Below, one piece after another: positions 26,649 to 32,216 of a stretch of DNA of 32,216 bases. The position numbers and the translations under genes were made by a program. Origin of the DNA: Planctomycetaceae bacterium (GTDB lineage Bacteria > Planctomycetota > Planctomycetia > Pirellulales > Pirellulaceae); the NCBI GenBank assembly GCA_007127095.1, contig SKZY01000240.1:1-32216 (forward strand). Direction: 5' to 3'. A model generated the notes under the pieces. It was not told the origin of the DNA, made no database searches, and saw nothing but the letters and a program-made list of their open reading frames with translations. Numbering within the stretch: position 1 is the stretch's first letter; each line of letters begins with the position of its first letter.

Positions 26649-27623
26649 TCATATCTGAAAATTGAGTTCACCATCGAGTACTTCGGCGTCGCTGCTGGCA
26701 GAGCGGACCTTCAGTTGAGGCTTTTCGAGCGTCACCGTGGTCAGCGGTGAGACACTGCGGGTCACCCACACGCTCGACCCGATCACACTGTCGTGCCCGA
26801 TCACGGTCCGGCCACCCAACACGGTCGCGTTCGCATAGATCACGACCCGATCCTCGATCGTCGGATGCCGCTTGTGGCCGCGAACGAGATGCCCGTCGGC
26901 GTCGGTCGGAAAGCTCAGCGCGCCCAGCGTCACTCCCTGATAGACCTTCACATGGCGACCGATTTGGCAGGTCTCGCCGATCACCACGCCCGTGCCGTGG
27001 TCGATGAAGAAATATTCATCGATCTGGGCCCCGGGGTGGATGTCGATTCCGGTTTGCTTGTGCGCCCACTCGGTCATCATCCGAGGGATGAAAGGGACGC
27101 CGAGTTCGTGCAACAAGTGAGCGATCCGATAGACCGTCGTAGCGGCGAAACCGGGGTAGCAAAAGACGATTTCGTCAGTCGTCCGACAGGCCGGGTCGCC
27201 GTCGAAGGCCGCCCGGACGTCGGTGCCAAGCGTCTGCCGCAGGTCGGGAATCCGCTTGAGAAATTCGAGTGTCATCGCTTGCCCCTTGGCCTCGAAGTCG
27301 ACCTCGGACTCGCAATCACGATGCCTTTTGACGACCCGGTCCTCATGTCGCAACGCCCGACCGATCTGCGTCGTCAGTCGGTCGTGCAGCGAATCGACCA
27401 GACCGCCGACGTGGTACGTGATATTGCCACTGTGCAATCCGACGCGACGTCGGTATCCCGGATAAAGGATATCCTTGAGGTCCAACATCGCCTCGATCAC
27501 TTCTTCGTAACTCGGCAGCGGACAATGCCCCAAATGGTTCATGCCGTCATCGGGCGTGTACGTCGACACGATCCGTTCGGTCAATTCGGGTAATTGCCCT
27601 TTCAGGCGAAAGTCGGATGCCAC
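26649..27623 (-). CDS. cysE: Serine O-acetyltransferase
   Basis: This cytoplasmic enzyme transfers acetyl from acetyl-CoA to L-serine, the first committed step of cysteine synthesis. The 324-residue protein has an extended N-terminal helical domain (about 1-170) and a left-handed beta-helix of hexapeptide repeats: [47 protein letters not shown], then [20 protein letters not shown]. The His of DHGTG and the HPTI segment are catalytic and active-site elements of the family. The N-terminal region is longer than in E. coli CysE (273 residues) and resembles the EpsC type. The GTG at 27623 is preceded by GAGG with 7 bases spacing; the frame extends to a TTG at 27650 that lacks such a site and falls in the upstream terminator. 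It precedes the RecQ-like gene by 28 bases. Confidence 0.95.
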   Translation of the reverse strand: MASDFRLKGQLPELTERIVSTYTPDDGMNHLGHCPLPSYEEVIEAMLDLKDILYPGYRRRVGLHSGNITYHVGGLVDSLHDRLTTQIGRALRHEDRVVKRHRDCESEVDFEAKGQAMTLEFLKRIPDLRQTLGTDVRAAFDGDPACRTTDEIVFCYPGFAATTVYRIAHLLHELGVPFIPRMMTEWAHKQTGIDIHPGAQIDEYFFIDHGTGVVIGETCQIGRHVKVYQGVTLGALSFPTDADGHLVRGHKRHPTIEDRVVIYANATVLGGRTVIGHDSVIGSSVWVTRSVSPLTTVTLEKPQLKVRSASSDAEVLDGELNFQI

Positions 27624-27648
27624 AATCGATCCTCGCTCTGGCTGGCAC

Positions 27649-27690
27649 AAAAACGTCGCGACCCTGGTTGATACCAGCCGCTGCCGCGAC
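27649..27690 (-). terminator. Intrinsic terminator of the Gly-rich lipoprotein gene
   Basis: Read on the minus strand, GTCGCG (27690-27685) pairs with CGCGAC (27660-27655), with an inner stem CTGGT/ACCAG, followed by G and five T (27653-27649). It begins 10 bases beyond the lipoprotein stop and ends shortly before the cysE start, so it should separate the two transcripts. Confidence 0.55.
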
Positions 27691-27699
27691 TGTCGATCA

Positions 27700-28158
27700 C
27701 TAACGCCCGATCGACGGTGGGTTGTCGAGCAGGAAGTCTCGCGGTCCCCGATGGGTGTAATACGGATAGGCGACCGCCCCGGTCGCCGGGCCCGGGTTGA
27801 TCACTTGACCACCGCCGTGAATACCTCCACCGCCCTGCATTCCGCCACCGCCCTGCATTCCGCCGCCGTGAATACCTCCACCGCCGTGCAGGCCGCCGCC
27901 ACGAATTCCACAATGTCCCGCCGTACCGCCTTGAGGGCAGAGGTGGCTGCTGTAATTGAGTCCGCCCTGCTGCCAACCGATCGGTCCCGGGACACAGCCG
28001 GTACGGCCGCAACCGCACGACGACAACTTCCCGAGCAGGCCGCCCGACGAATTGCAACCGCCGGAATGATTGCAGCCGCAGCGAGTATTGTGACGCAAGC
28101 AACCCGTCGTGCCGACAACCAGTACCGCGATTGACGCTATGTAAAGCCAACGATTCAT
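27700..28158 (-). CDS. Small Gly/Cys-rich lipoprotein of unknown function
   Basis: The 152-residue product starts [20 protein letters not shown], a clear lipoprotein signal with the acylated Cys at residue 20. The mature part has a Cys-rich head ([10 protein letters not shown] ... CGCGRTGC) and then a Gly-rich run of about 30 residues made of [11 protein letters not shown]-like units, followed by a short Tyr/Pro tail. The Gly-rich run carries His and Met residues that could bind metal, but this is only suggestive. AAGGA lies about 8 bases before the ATG at 28158. A promoter-like site and a hairpin precede it, and an intrinsic terminator follows it, so it is probably a single-gene unit. I recognise the type as a recurrent planctomycete exported protein but not its function. 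Confidence 0.8.
   Translation of the reverse strand: MNRWLYIASIAVLVVGTTGCLRHNTRCGCNHSGGCNSSGGLLGKLSSCGCGRTGCVPGPIGWQQGGLNYSSHLCPQGGTAGHCGIRGGGLHGGGGIHGGGMQGGGGMQGGGGIHGGGQVINPGPATGAVAYPYYTHRGPRDFLLDNPPSIGR
27811..27900 (-). repeat. Short tandem repeats coding the Gly-rich region of the lipoprotein
   Basis: A 23-base unit beginning CCGCCGTGAATACC (plus strand) occurs exactly twice, at 27812-27834 and 27863-27885, and CCGCCCTGCATT occurs at 27830-27841 and 27848-27859, an 18-base period. The repeats keep the reading frame, so copy-number change would shorten or lengthen the Gly/His/Met segment without a frameshift. Confidence 0.7.
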
Positions 28159-28185
28159 CGTCGATTCCTTCCGAACGAGCCCGGT

Positions 28186-28204
28186 CGCGAACGGTAGGTT
28201 CGCG
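28186..28204 (-). promoter_or_regulatory. Inverted repeat at the predicted 5' end of the lipoprotein mRNA
   Basis: CGCGAAC (28186-28192) and GTTCGCG (28198-28204) are perfect 7-base arms around a 5-base loop. They lie just after the predicted start of transcription near 28207, so the hairpin could protect the mRNA 5' end or be an operator. Confidence 0.4.
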
Positions 28205-28213
28205 CCCGAGTCA

Positions 28214-28241
28214 TTTCTATGTGTTGATAATCCATTGTCGA
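28214..28241 (-). promoter_or_regulatory. Predicted promoter of the Gly-rich lipoprotein gene
   Basis: On the minus strand TCGACA (28241-28236) and TAGAAA (28219-28214) are separated by 16 bp, matching the consensus at 5 of 6 and 4 of 6 positions. The spacing and the TAGAA core resemble the promoter-like site before the giant surface protein gene. Confidence 0.4.
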
Positions 28242-28636
28242 AGTCGATGCCGACGCACCACCGGACAAAGATCGTTTCGGACGGATTAATCGGTCGGATA
28301 TAACGAATCGTTACAACCCGGTACGAACTTTCGAAACCGACTCCGCATAAGCTGCCCGTGTTTCCTAGCTTGCCGGGATGCCACGGCCCGGTAGGACGCT
28401 GCCGGCCCCGACGAACCGCCCCGACCGTCCGTAACCACCGATCGACGAGGCAGAAAACGTCGGAATTCTCGGTGCCGGAGCGAAACCGGCCGAAAAAAAC
28501 GGCGAGCTGAAAAAAATCGGTGATCGAGCTGACCTAACGTGTCACTGCCGGTGGCGATGCTGGGGATGTCACGCGGCCGCCGGTCGACGTGGCGACCGTT
28601 TCAGTACCCCGCCCACTCGATCACGGAAGAGTTACC

Positions 28637-29020
28637 ATGGCCAAGTTTTATGTCACCTGCGGCTCGCGTCAGCTGGTCCTCGATGCCGATTCGCCTCGCG
28701 CCGCGGCGTTGGCGATGATCGACCGCAGACTCGGCGAACACCTCTGGATTTACGACGACGCCGGATTGAGCGAACAGGATCGTCGCGACCACTTGGTGAT
28801 CGAATCGCTGCTGCACCTGCCGACCGAAGTGATCGTCAGCGAGCGGGGGCCCGGCAGCCGCGAAGCCGGCAGCTTCGGCGTCCCCGACTTGATCGACGAG
28901 TGGGATCGACTGATGACCGCTGTCACCCGACTGTTCGCCGCCGCAGGCCTGAGTCCGCGGCGACGTCCCGCGGGCCCGGCAACGAACCGCCGCGGCGTCC
29001 GGGCGGCTAAAACCGGCTGA
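28637..29020 (+). CDS. Small soluble protein of unknown function
   Basis: I do not recognise a named family for this 127-residue protein. It starts [20 protein letters not shown] and has no signal peptide or membrane helix. The first 60 residues read as a compact alpha/beta fold ([24 protein letters not shown]). A segment [19 protein letters not shown] looks helical, and the tail of about 25 residues is Arg/Pro/Ala-rich and basic. The ATG at 28637 is chosen because GGAAGAG precedes it at a good distance; the frame is open back to 28589, but that extension is not convincing. The end overlaps the end of the convergent glcD-type gene by 14 bases. The basic tail might contact nucleic acid, which is speculation. 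Confidence 0.72.
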   Translation: MAKFYVTCGSRQLVLDADSPRAAALAMIDRRLGEHLWIYDDAGLSEQDRRDHLVIESLLHLPTEVIVSERGPGSREAGSFGVPDLIDEWDRLMTAVTRLFAAAGLSPRRRPAGPATNRRGVRAAKTG

Positions 29021-30443
29021 CCACCCCCGACTTTTCGAGCGGGTGCAGGCCGTACAGGCCGGTCGGCTCGCCTTCACCACTGGGAAACATCTTGCCGCGA
29101 TTGGCGAGCGTTTTGGGGTCCATCGCGTCCCGCAGCCGAGACATCGCGTCGAGACTCGCGGGATCGAACATTTCCGGCAGAAACGCCCGCTTTTCCAATC
29201 CCACACCATGCTCCCCAGTGATCGAACCGCCCAATTCGATGCACAACCGAACGATCTCCGCGGCGACCATTTCGGCTCGGTGCAAAGCCCCTTCGAGCCG
29301 ACCGTCGTACATGATCAACGGGTGCAGATTCCCATCGCCAGCGTGAAACACGTTAGCCACCGGTATCCCACTCCGCTGACTGATTTCGCTGATCCGTCGC
29401 AAGGCGAATCCGAGCCGGCGGCGGGGGACGACGCCATCCTGCACGATGAAGTCGGGGCTGAGTCGACCGACGGCCGAAAATACGCTCTTCCGACCGGTCC
29501 AAATCGCCGCCCGCTGCGCCGCGTCGGCGGCGACCTCGACCGCGGCTGCCCCGCTGACCCTGAGCAATTCATCGAGCAGTTCGCGTTCCGCCGCCACCGC
29601 TTCGGTCGATCCGTCGAGTTCGACGATCAGTACCGCCTCTGCCCCGGCCGGATAATGAGCCCCGACGCCCTCTTCGGCCGCTCGCATCGCCATCGCGTCC
29701 ATGATCTCCATCGCCGCCGGCAACAATCCGGCGGCGATGATCGCGGCGACCGCCTCACCCGCCTGCTCGACGCTGGCATAGCCGGCGAGTACGCAGTGAA
29801 ACGCCTCCGGCGGCGGGACTAAACGGACCGTGATCTCGGTCGCCACTCCCATCGTCCCCTCGCTGCCGCAAAACAGGCCCAGCACGTCCGGCCCTTCGCC
29901 CTCCAAGCTTTCGCCGCCCAATTCGACGACTTCGCCATCCGCCAGCACGACGCGACAACCGAGGATGTGGTTGGTGGTCATGCCGTACTTCAAGCAGTGC
30001 GCGCCGCCTGAATTGAAGGCCAGATTACCGCCGATCGAGCAGACCTGCATGCTGCTCGGGTCGGGCGCGTAATGCAGCCCGTGTTCCGCCGCTAACCGCA
30101 CCAATCGGGCATTGATCATCCCCGGTTCGACCACTGCCATGCGGGCTGCCGCATCGATCCGTAGACAGCGATTCATCCGATTCATGGCGATCACCAATCC
30201 GTCGGCGACAGGAACACTGCCACCCGACAAACTCGTACCACTGCCACGGGCCACCCACGGCATGTCGTGACGGTAACACCAGCGAACCGCCGCGATGATC
30301 TCCGCTTCGCTGACCGGCAACACCACCGCCCGCGGTACCGCCGACAGCGCGGTTACACCGTCGGACTCGAATACCTTCATCGGCCCCGCTGCGGTGATCA
30401 ATCGCTCGCCGAAAAGCTCGGATAACTCGTCGAGGTCAGGCAT
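29007..30443 (-). CDS. glcD: FAD-linked oxidase, glycolate oxidase subunit GlcD type
   Basis: GlcD-type flavoproteins oxidise 2-hydroxy acids such as glycolate or D-lactate. The 478-residue protein has the N-terminal PCMH-type FAD-binding domain (about 35-210) with [34 protein letters not shown] and [14 protein letters not shown]. The C-terminal FAD-oxidase domain follows (about 215-455), with [11 protein letters not shown] (about 366-376) and [15 protein letters not shown] (about 405-419), which carry the usual His and Glu residues. The ATG at 30443 directly follows a GTG that could also initiate. No glcE or glcF gene is adjacent, so it may act alone or with subunits encoded elsewhere; D-lactate dehydrogenase activity is an alternative. 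It begins 35 bases after the dCTP deaminase homologue on the same strand, so cotranscription is likely. Confidence 0.9.
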   Translation of the reverse strand: MPDLDELSELFGERLITAAGPMKVFESDGVTALSAVPRAVVLPVSEAEIIAAVRWCYRHDMPWVARGSGTSLSGGSVPVADGLVIAMNRMNRCLRIDAAARMAVVEPGMINARLVRLAAEHGLHYAPDPSSMQVCSIGGNLAFNSGGAHCLKYGMTTNHILGCRVVLADGEVVELGGESLEGEGPDVLGLFCGSEGTMGVATEITVRLVPPPEAFHCVLAGYASVEQAGEAVAAIIAAGLLPAAMEIMDAMAMRAAEEGVGAHYPAGAEAVLIVELDGSTEAVAAERELLDELLRVSGAAAVEVAADAAQRAAIWTGRKSVFSAVGRLSPDFIVQDGVVPRRRLGFALRRISEISQRSGIPVANVFHAGDGNLHPLIMYDGRLEGALHRAEMVAAEIVRLCIELGGSITGEHGVGLEKRAFLPEMFDPASLDAMSRLRDAMDPKTLANRGKMFPSGEGEPTGLYGLHPLEKSGVVSRF

Positions 30444-30478
30444 CACGAAAACCGCTCATGGATGGTTCGGTCGGGAAA

Positions 30479-31051
30479 TCAGGAACGGATCAGGTCTTCG
30501 AAACTCAATTCGAGTTGCTGATTCAACGAATCGCGTCCGAACTCGAGATACATCTGACTCGGTTCGATGTCGGTGCTGTCCTGGTACTTCCCGCCACCAT
30601 GATCGCCGAGTTCACCGCCCAATTGATGAAAGTAAATCTGGCAGGCTTGCATGGCGGGATAAATCTTGACCGGCTGCACGACAAACATTTCGAGCGTCCA
30701 GGTCCCTCGATAGCCGACCGCCCCGAGACTGCCGCCGGGACAGACGAAGAAACCGAGCCGAGCCAGCGAACTGCGGCCCTGGATCAGCGGGACATGCCGT
30801 GGCGATTCGATCCGCTCGACCGTCCGTCCCAAATAGAGCTGGCCCGGATGCAAAGTGATCCCCTCGGCCGGGATCTTCAGCCGGGCAAACCGGTTGGGGC
30901 AGGCGGAGTCGAGTACGACCTCTTCGTAAACCAATAACTCATCATGAAGCGATAGGTTGTAGCTGTTCGGATTCAGCCGCTGGGGATCGAAGGGATCGAT
31001 CAAAATCTCTTCGCCCTGCAAACGGCGGATTTCCTCGCCCGAGAGAATCAT
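30479..31051 (-). CDS. dcd: dCTP deaminase homologue with altered active-site loop
   Basis: dCTP deaminase converts dCTP to dUTP, supplying the dTMP pathway. The 190-residue length fits the family (about 190). MILSGEEIRR starts the fold; NPNSYNLSLHDEL follows. QGRSSLARLG (91-100) aligns with the E. coli segment holding Arg110, Ser111 and Arg115, and WTLEM supplies Glu121, equivalent to the catalytic Glu138. Between them the usual HVTA and DPG residues are replaced (VCPGGSLGAVGYRG): Ala124 becomes Gly and Asp128 becomes Ala, with no change in length. The protein could be a divergent deaminase or a related nucleotide-binding enzyme. The ATG at 31051 was chosen over upstream in-frame codons because the fold starts there. 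A promoter-like pair lies upstream, and glcD follows. Confidence 0.82.
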   Translation of the reverse strand: MILSGEEIRRLQGEEILIDPFDPQRLNPNSYNLSLHDELLVYEEVVLDSACPNRFARLKIPAEGITLHPGQLYLGRTVERIESPRHVPLIQGRSSLARLGFFVCPGGSLGAVGYRGTWTLEMFVVQPVKIYPAMQACQIYFHQLGGELGDHGGGKYQDSTDIEPSQMYLEFGRDSLNQQLELSFEDLIRS

Positions 31052-31095
31052 CTGGCGGCCGGTGGTTGAAAGGGGCGTTCGTGAAGGAATCGTGA

Positions 31096-31125
31096 ATTGT
31101 CGACCGCCCGGACGGTAGCTGTCAA
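31096..31125 (-). promoter_or_regulatory. Predicted promoter of dcd
   Basis: On the minus strand a perfect TTGACA (31125-31120) is followed after 18 bp by GACAAT (31101-31096), a 4 of 6 match to the -10. The leader would be about 40 bases. The rest of the divergent region up to 31274 shows no other clear signal apart from the ribosome binding site of the + strand gene. Confidence 0.4.
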
Positions 31126-31274
31126 CGACGTCGCCGTCGCGACGCCGCAGCGGATCAACCGAGTGCAACTCGATAATCCGGCCTCACCCGAAGGCAGCCG
31201 ACGGTCCGATCGGCTACATTGAAGGTCGGATGCGGTGATCACGAGTCAGCGATCGAGGGTAAAAAAAGGCAACC

Positions 31275-32027
31275 ATGGCCGGGATGGACGATCTGATCGA
31301 ATTGCCCGCTGATTTCGGGGGACTGGTCCGGTTGTTCCCGCTGCCCGACTTGGTGGTTTTCCCGCATGCCATGCAACCGCTGCATATCTTCGAGCCCCGT
31401 TACTGCGATCTGCTCGCCGAATCGTTGGCCAGCGACCGCTTGATCGCGATGGCGACGCTGCGGAAGTTCACCGCCGGCGAGTCTGCCGCGGCCACCGATC
31501 GCCAACGGATCCACCCCACGGTCTGCATCGGCAAAATCGTCTCGCACATCGAGACCGACGACGGCCGGCATAATGTGCTTTTGATCGGTGCCAAGCGGGC
31601 CCGGGTCCGCCGTGAATTGTCGACCAACCGGTCGTTCAGGATGGCGGAAGTCGAGTTGGCTGACGATGTTCATCCGCCAGCCTCAGGCGGCCAACTGGCG
31701 GAACTCAAACGCGAAGTGCTCGACGCCTTCGCCGCTGTGATCCCCGCCACCGCGACGGTGCATCAAAATTTGCACGAACTGATGGCCGGTCAGATGGGGC
31801 TGGGACCGATCACCGACATCATCGCTTACACCCTGCCGCTCGATACCGAATCGAAACTCCGATTGCTCGACCAACCCCACCTCGGGAAGCGAACTCGCCT
31901 GCTGATCCGTCTGCTGCGGGCCAACCAGGCTGCGACAGCGCCCGGCGGCGGGGCGCCGGCGGCATCCTCCCCTGCGGTCGGCCAAACGCCATCCAGGGCC
32001 TTTCCGCCGCCGTTCAGTATCAACTAA
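31275..32027 (+). CDS. Stand-alone Lon N-terminal (substrate-binding) domain protein
   Basis: The 250-residue protein consists of the N-terminal domain found in Lon protease, which binds unfolded substrates, but has no AAA+ or protease domain. It begins LIELPADFGGLVRLFPLPDLVVFPHAMQPLHIFEPRYCDLL, the typical Lon-N start with FPL-P-V-x-FP and FEPRY. A second conserved part is CIGKIVSHIETDDGRHNVLL, and ITDIIAYTLPLDTESKLRLL matches the helical end of the domain (about 165-205). The last 30 residues are Pro/Ala/Ser-rich and probably flexible. The ATG at 31275 has AAGG five bases upstream; a Met at residue 4 is an alternative. It could be a substrate adaptor or an unrelated binding module; no protease gene is adjacent. 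Confidence 0.9.
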   Translation: MAGMDDLIELPADFGGLVRLFPLPDLVVFPHAMQPLHIFEPRYCDLLAESLASDRLIAMATLRKFTAGESAAATDRQRIHPTVCIGKIVSHIETDDGRHNVLLIGAKRARVRRELSTNRSFRMAEVELADDVHPPASGGQLAELKREVLDAFAAVIPATATVHQNLHELMAGQMGLGPITDIIAYTLPLDTESKLRLLDQPHLGKRTRLLIRLLRANQAATAPGGGAPAASSPAVGQTPSRAFPPPFSIN

Positions 32028-32216
32028 CCGCGACGAGGTAATCGGTTCCGCCCGCTCGTCGGCCCGCACCGGTGGCGGTTGTCGCCGCTTGGCTGCCGGC
32101 TACCATAAGTTGCGATTCAGGCAGCGGACCGCCGGAGCGTCGGTTTTCGTTCGCCCGCCCTTCGATTCGCCCATCGTCGATTCGCTCTCCGCGTCCGACC
32201 TCCGTCATCCGACCCC
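32028..32216. other. Intergenic end of the window
   Basis: I see no supported gene, terminator or RNA in these 189 bases. A minus-strand open frame (32020-32208) has no family features, overlaps the end of the Lon-domain gene, and is most likely a shadow of high GC content. Confidence 0.4.

Larger units (their letters stand above)
28159..28636. other. Divergent intergenic region between the lipoprotein and a small unknown gene
   Basis: No gene is supported in these 478 bases. The left end holds the lipoprotein promoter-like site and a 5'-leader hairpin (28186-28204). The right half holds two related A7 segments, GAAAAAAACGG (28492-28502) and GAAAAAAATCGG (28509-28520), each followed by a copy of CGAGCTG. 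GGAAGAG precedes the ATG at 28637. Nothing else stands out. Confidence 0.5.

Noticed and set aside
27811-27900. Possible CRISPR-like array
   Set aside because: The repeats are short, contiguous and in frame inside a Gly-rich protein, with no spacers and no cas genes.
32020-32208. 62-residue minus-strand frame at the window end
   Set aside because: It is short, has low-complexity composition, shows no family features, and overlaps the end of the Lon-domain gene.

Overview
The window is a chromosomal segment of a GC-rich planctomycete, most likely of the Pirellulales. The indicators are an N-terminal LEPR-XLL-type motif on a giant exported protein, a BBP7-type outer-membrane barrel with a Gly/Cys-rich segment, a TolC homologue with the planctomycete layout, a small Gly-rich lipoprotein, and very large exported proteins of unknown function. 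I see no tRNA, rRNA, CRISPR array, insertion sequence or prophage gene. The mix of housekeeping and envelope genes looks like stable chromosome.

Layout. 1-3.1 kb: serS (+) meets a UDP-glucuronate decarboxylase gene (-) tail to tail with overlapping stop codons, and a pterin synthase of the QueD/PTPS family (+) diverges from the latter. 3.3-5.75 kb: a TolC-type outer-membrane lipoprotein (+), without its usual pump partners. 5.77-6.44 kb: an AlkD-like HEAT-repeat protein (-). 6.5-23.1 kb: a minus-strand block of four genes, starting upstream with a 1,705-residue surface protein (metzincin zinc motif, SdrD-B-like, GEVED, cadherin-like, cohesin-like and dockerin segments), then a 236-residue soluble protein, then two giant membrane-anchored exported proteins of 1,184 and 2,310 residues joined by an ATGA overlap. 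A consensus-like promoter (TTGACA, 16 bp, TAGAAT) precedes the block. 23.47-24.96 kb: a BBP7-type barrel (-). 25.2-27.6 kb: serine acetyltransferase followed by a RecQ-like helicase (-). 27.7-28.16 kb: a Gly/Cys-rich lipoprotein (-) with its own promoter-like site and terminator. 28.6-29.0 kb: a small unknown protein (+). 29.0-31.05 kb: dcd followed by a glcD-type oxidase (-). 31.3-32.0 kb: a stand-alone Lon N-terminal-domain protein (+).

The most interesting system is the giant pair at 6.5-17 kb. Reading the proteins by eye, the 1,184-residue protein looks like one module (signal peptide, about 1,000 residues of beta-rich exported sequence, a cluster of membrane helices). The 2,310-residue protein looks like two such modules fused end to end, with an apparent relic signal peptide at the junction. 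Three markers recur: an L-[DN]-E or N-E-L element near each start, a W-[EQ]-V ... S-P-T element before the first two membrane clusters, and a His-Pro pair just before a membrane helix in all three. I recognise no known family, so this is a candidate undescribed envelope system, probably co-expressed with the surface protein upstream.

Several housekeeping proteins have unusual family features. The RecQ-like helicase lacks the cysteine zinc cluster, and the dCTP deaminase homologue keeps its catalytic Glu but has lost the usual His-x-Thr-Ala and Asp-Pro-Gly residues. Convergent gene pairs are packed with overlaps or very short gaps.
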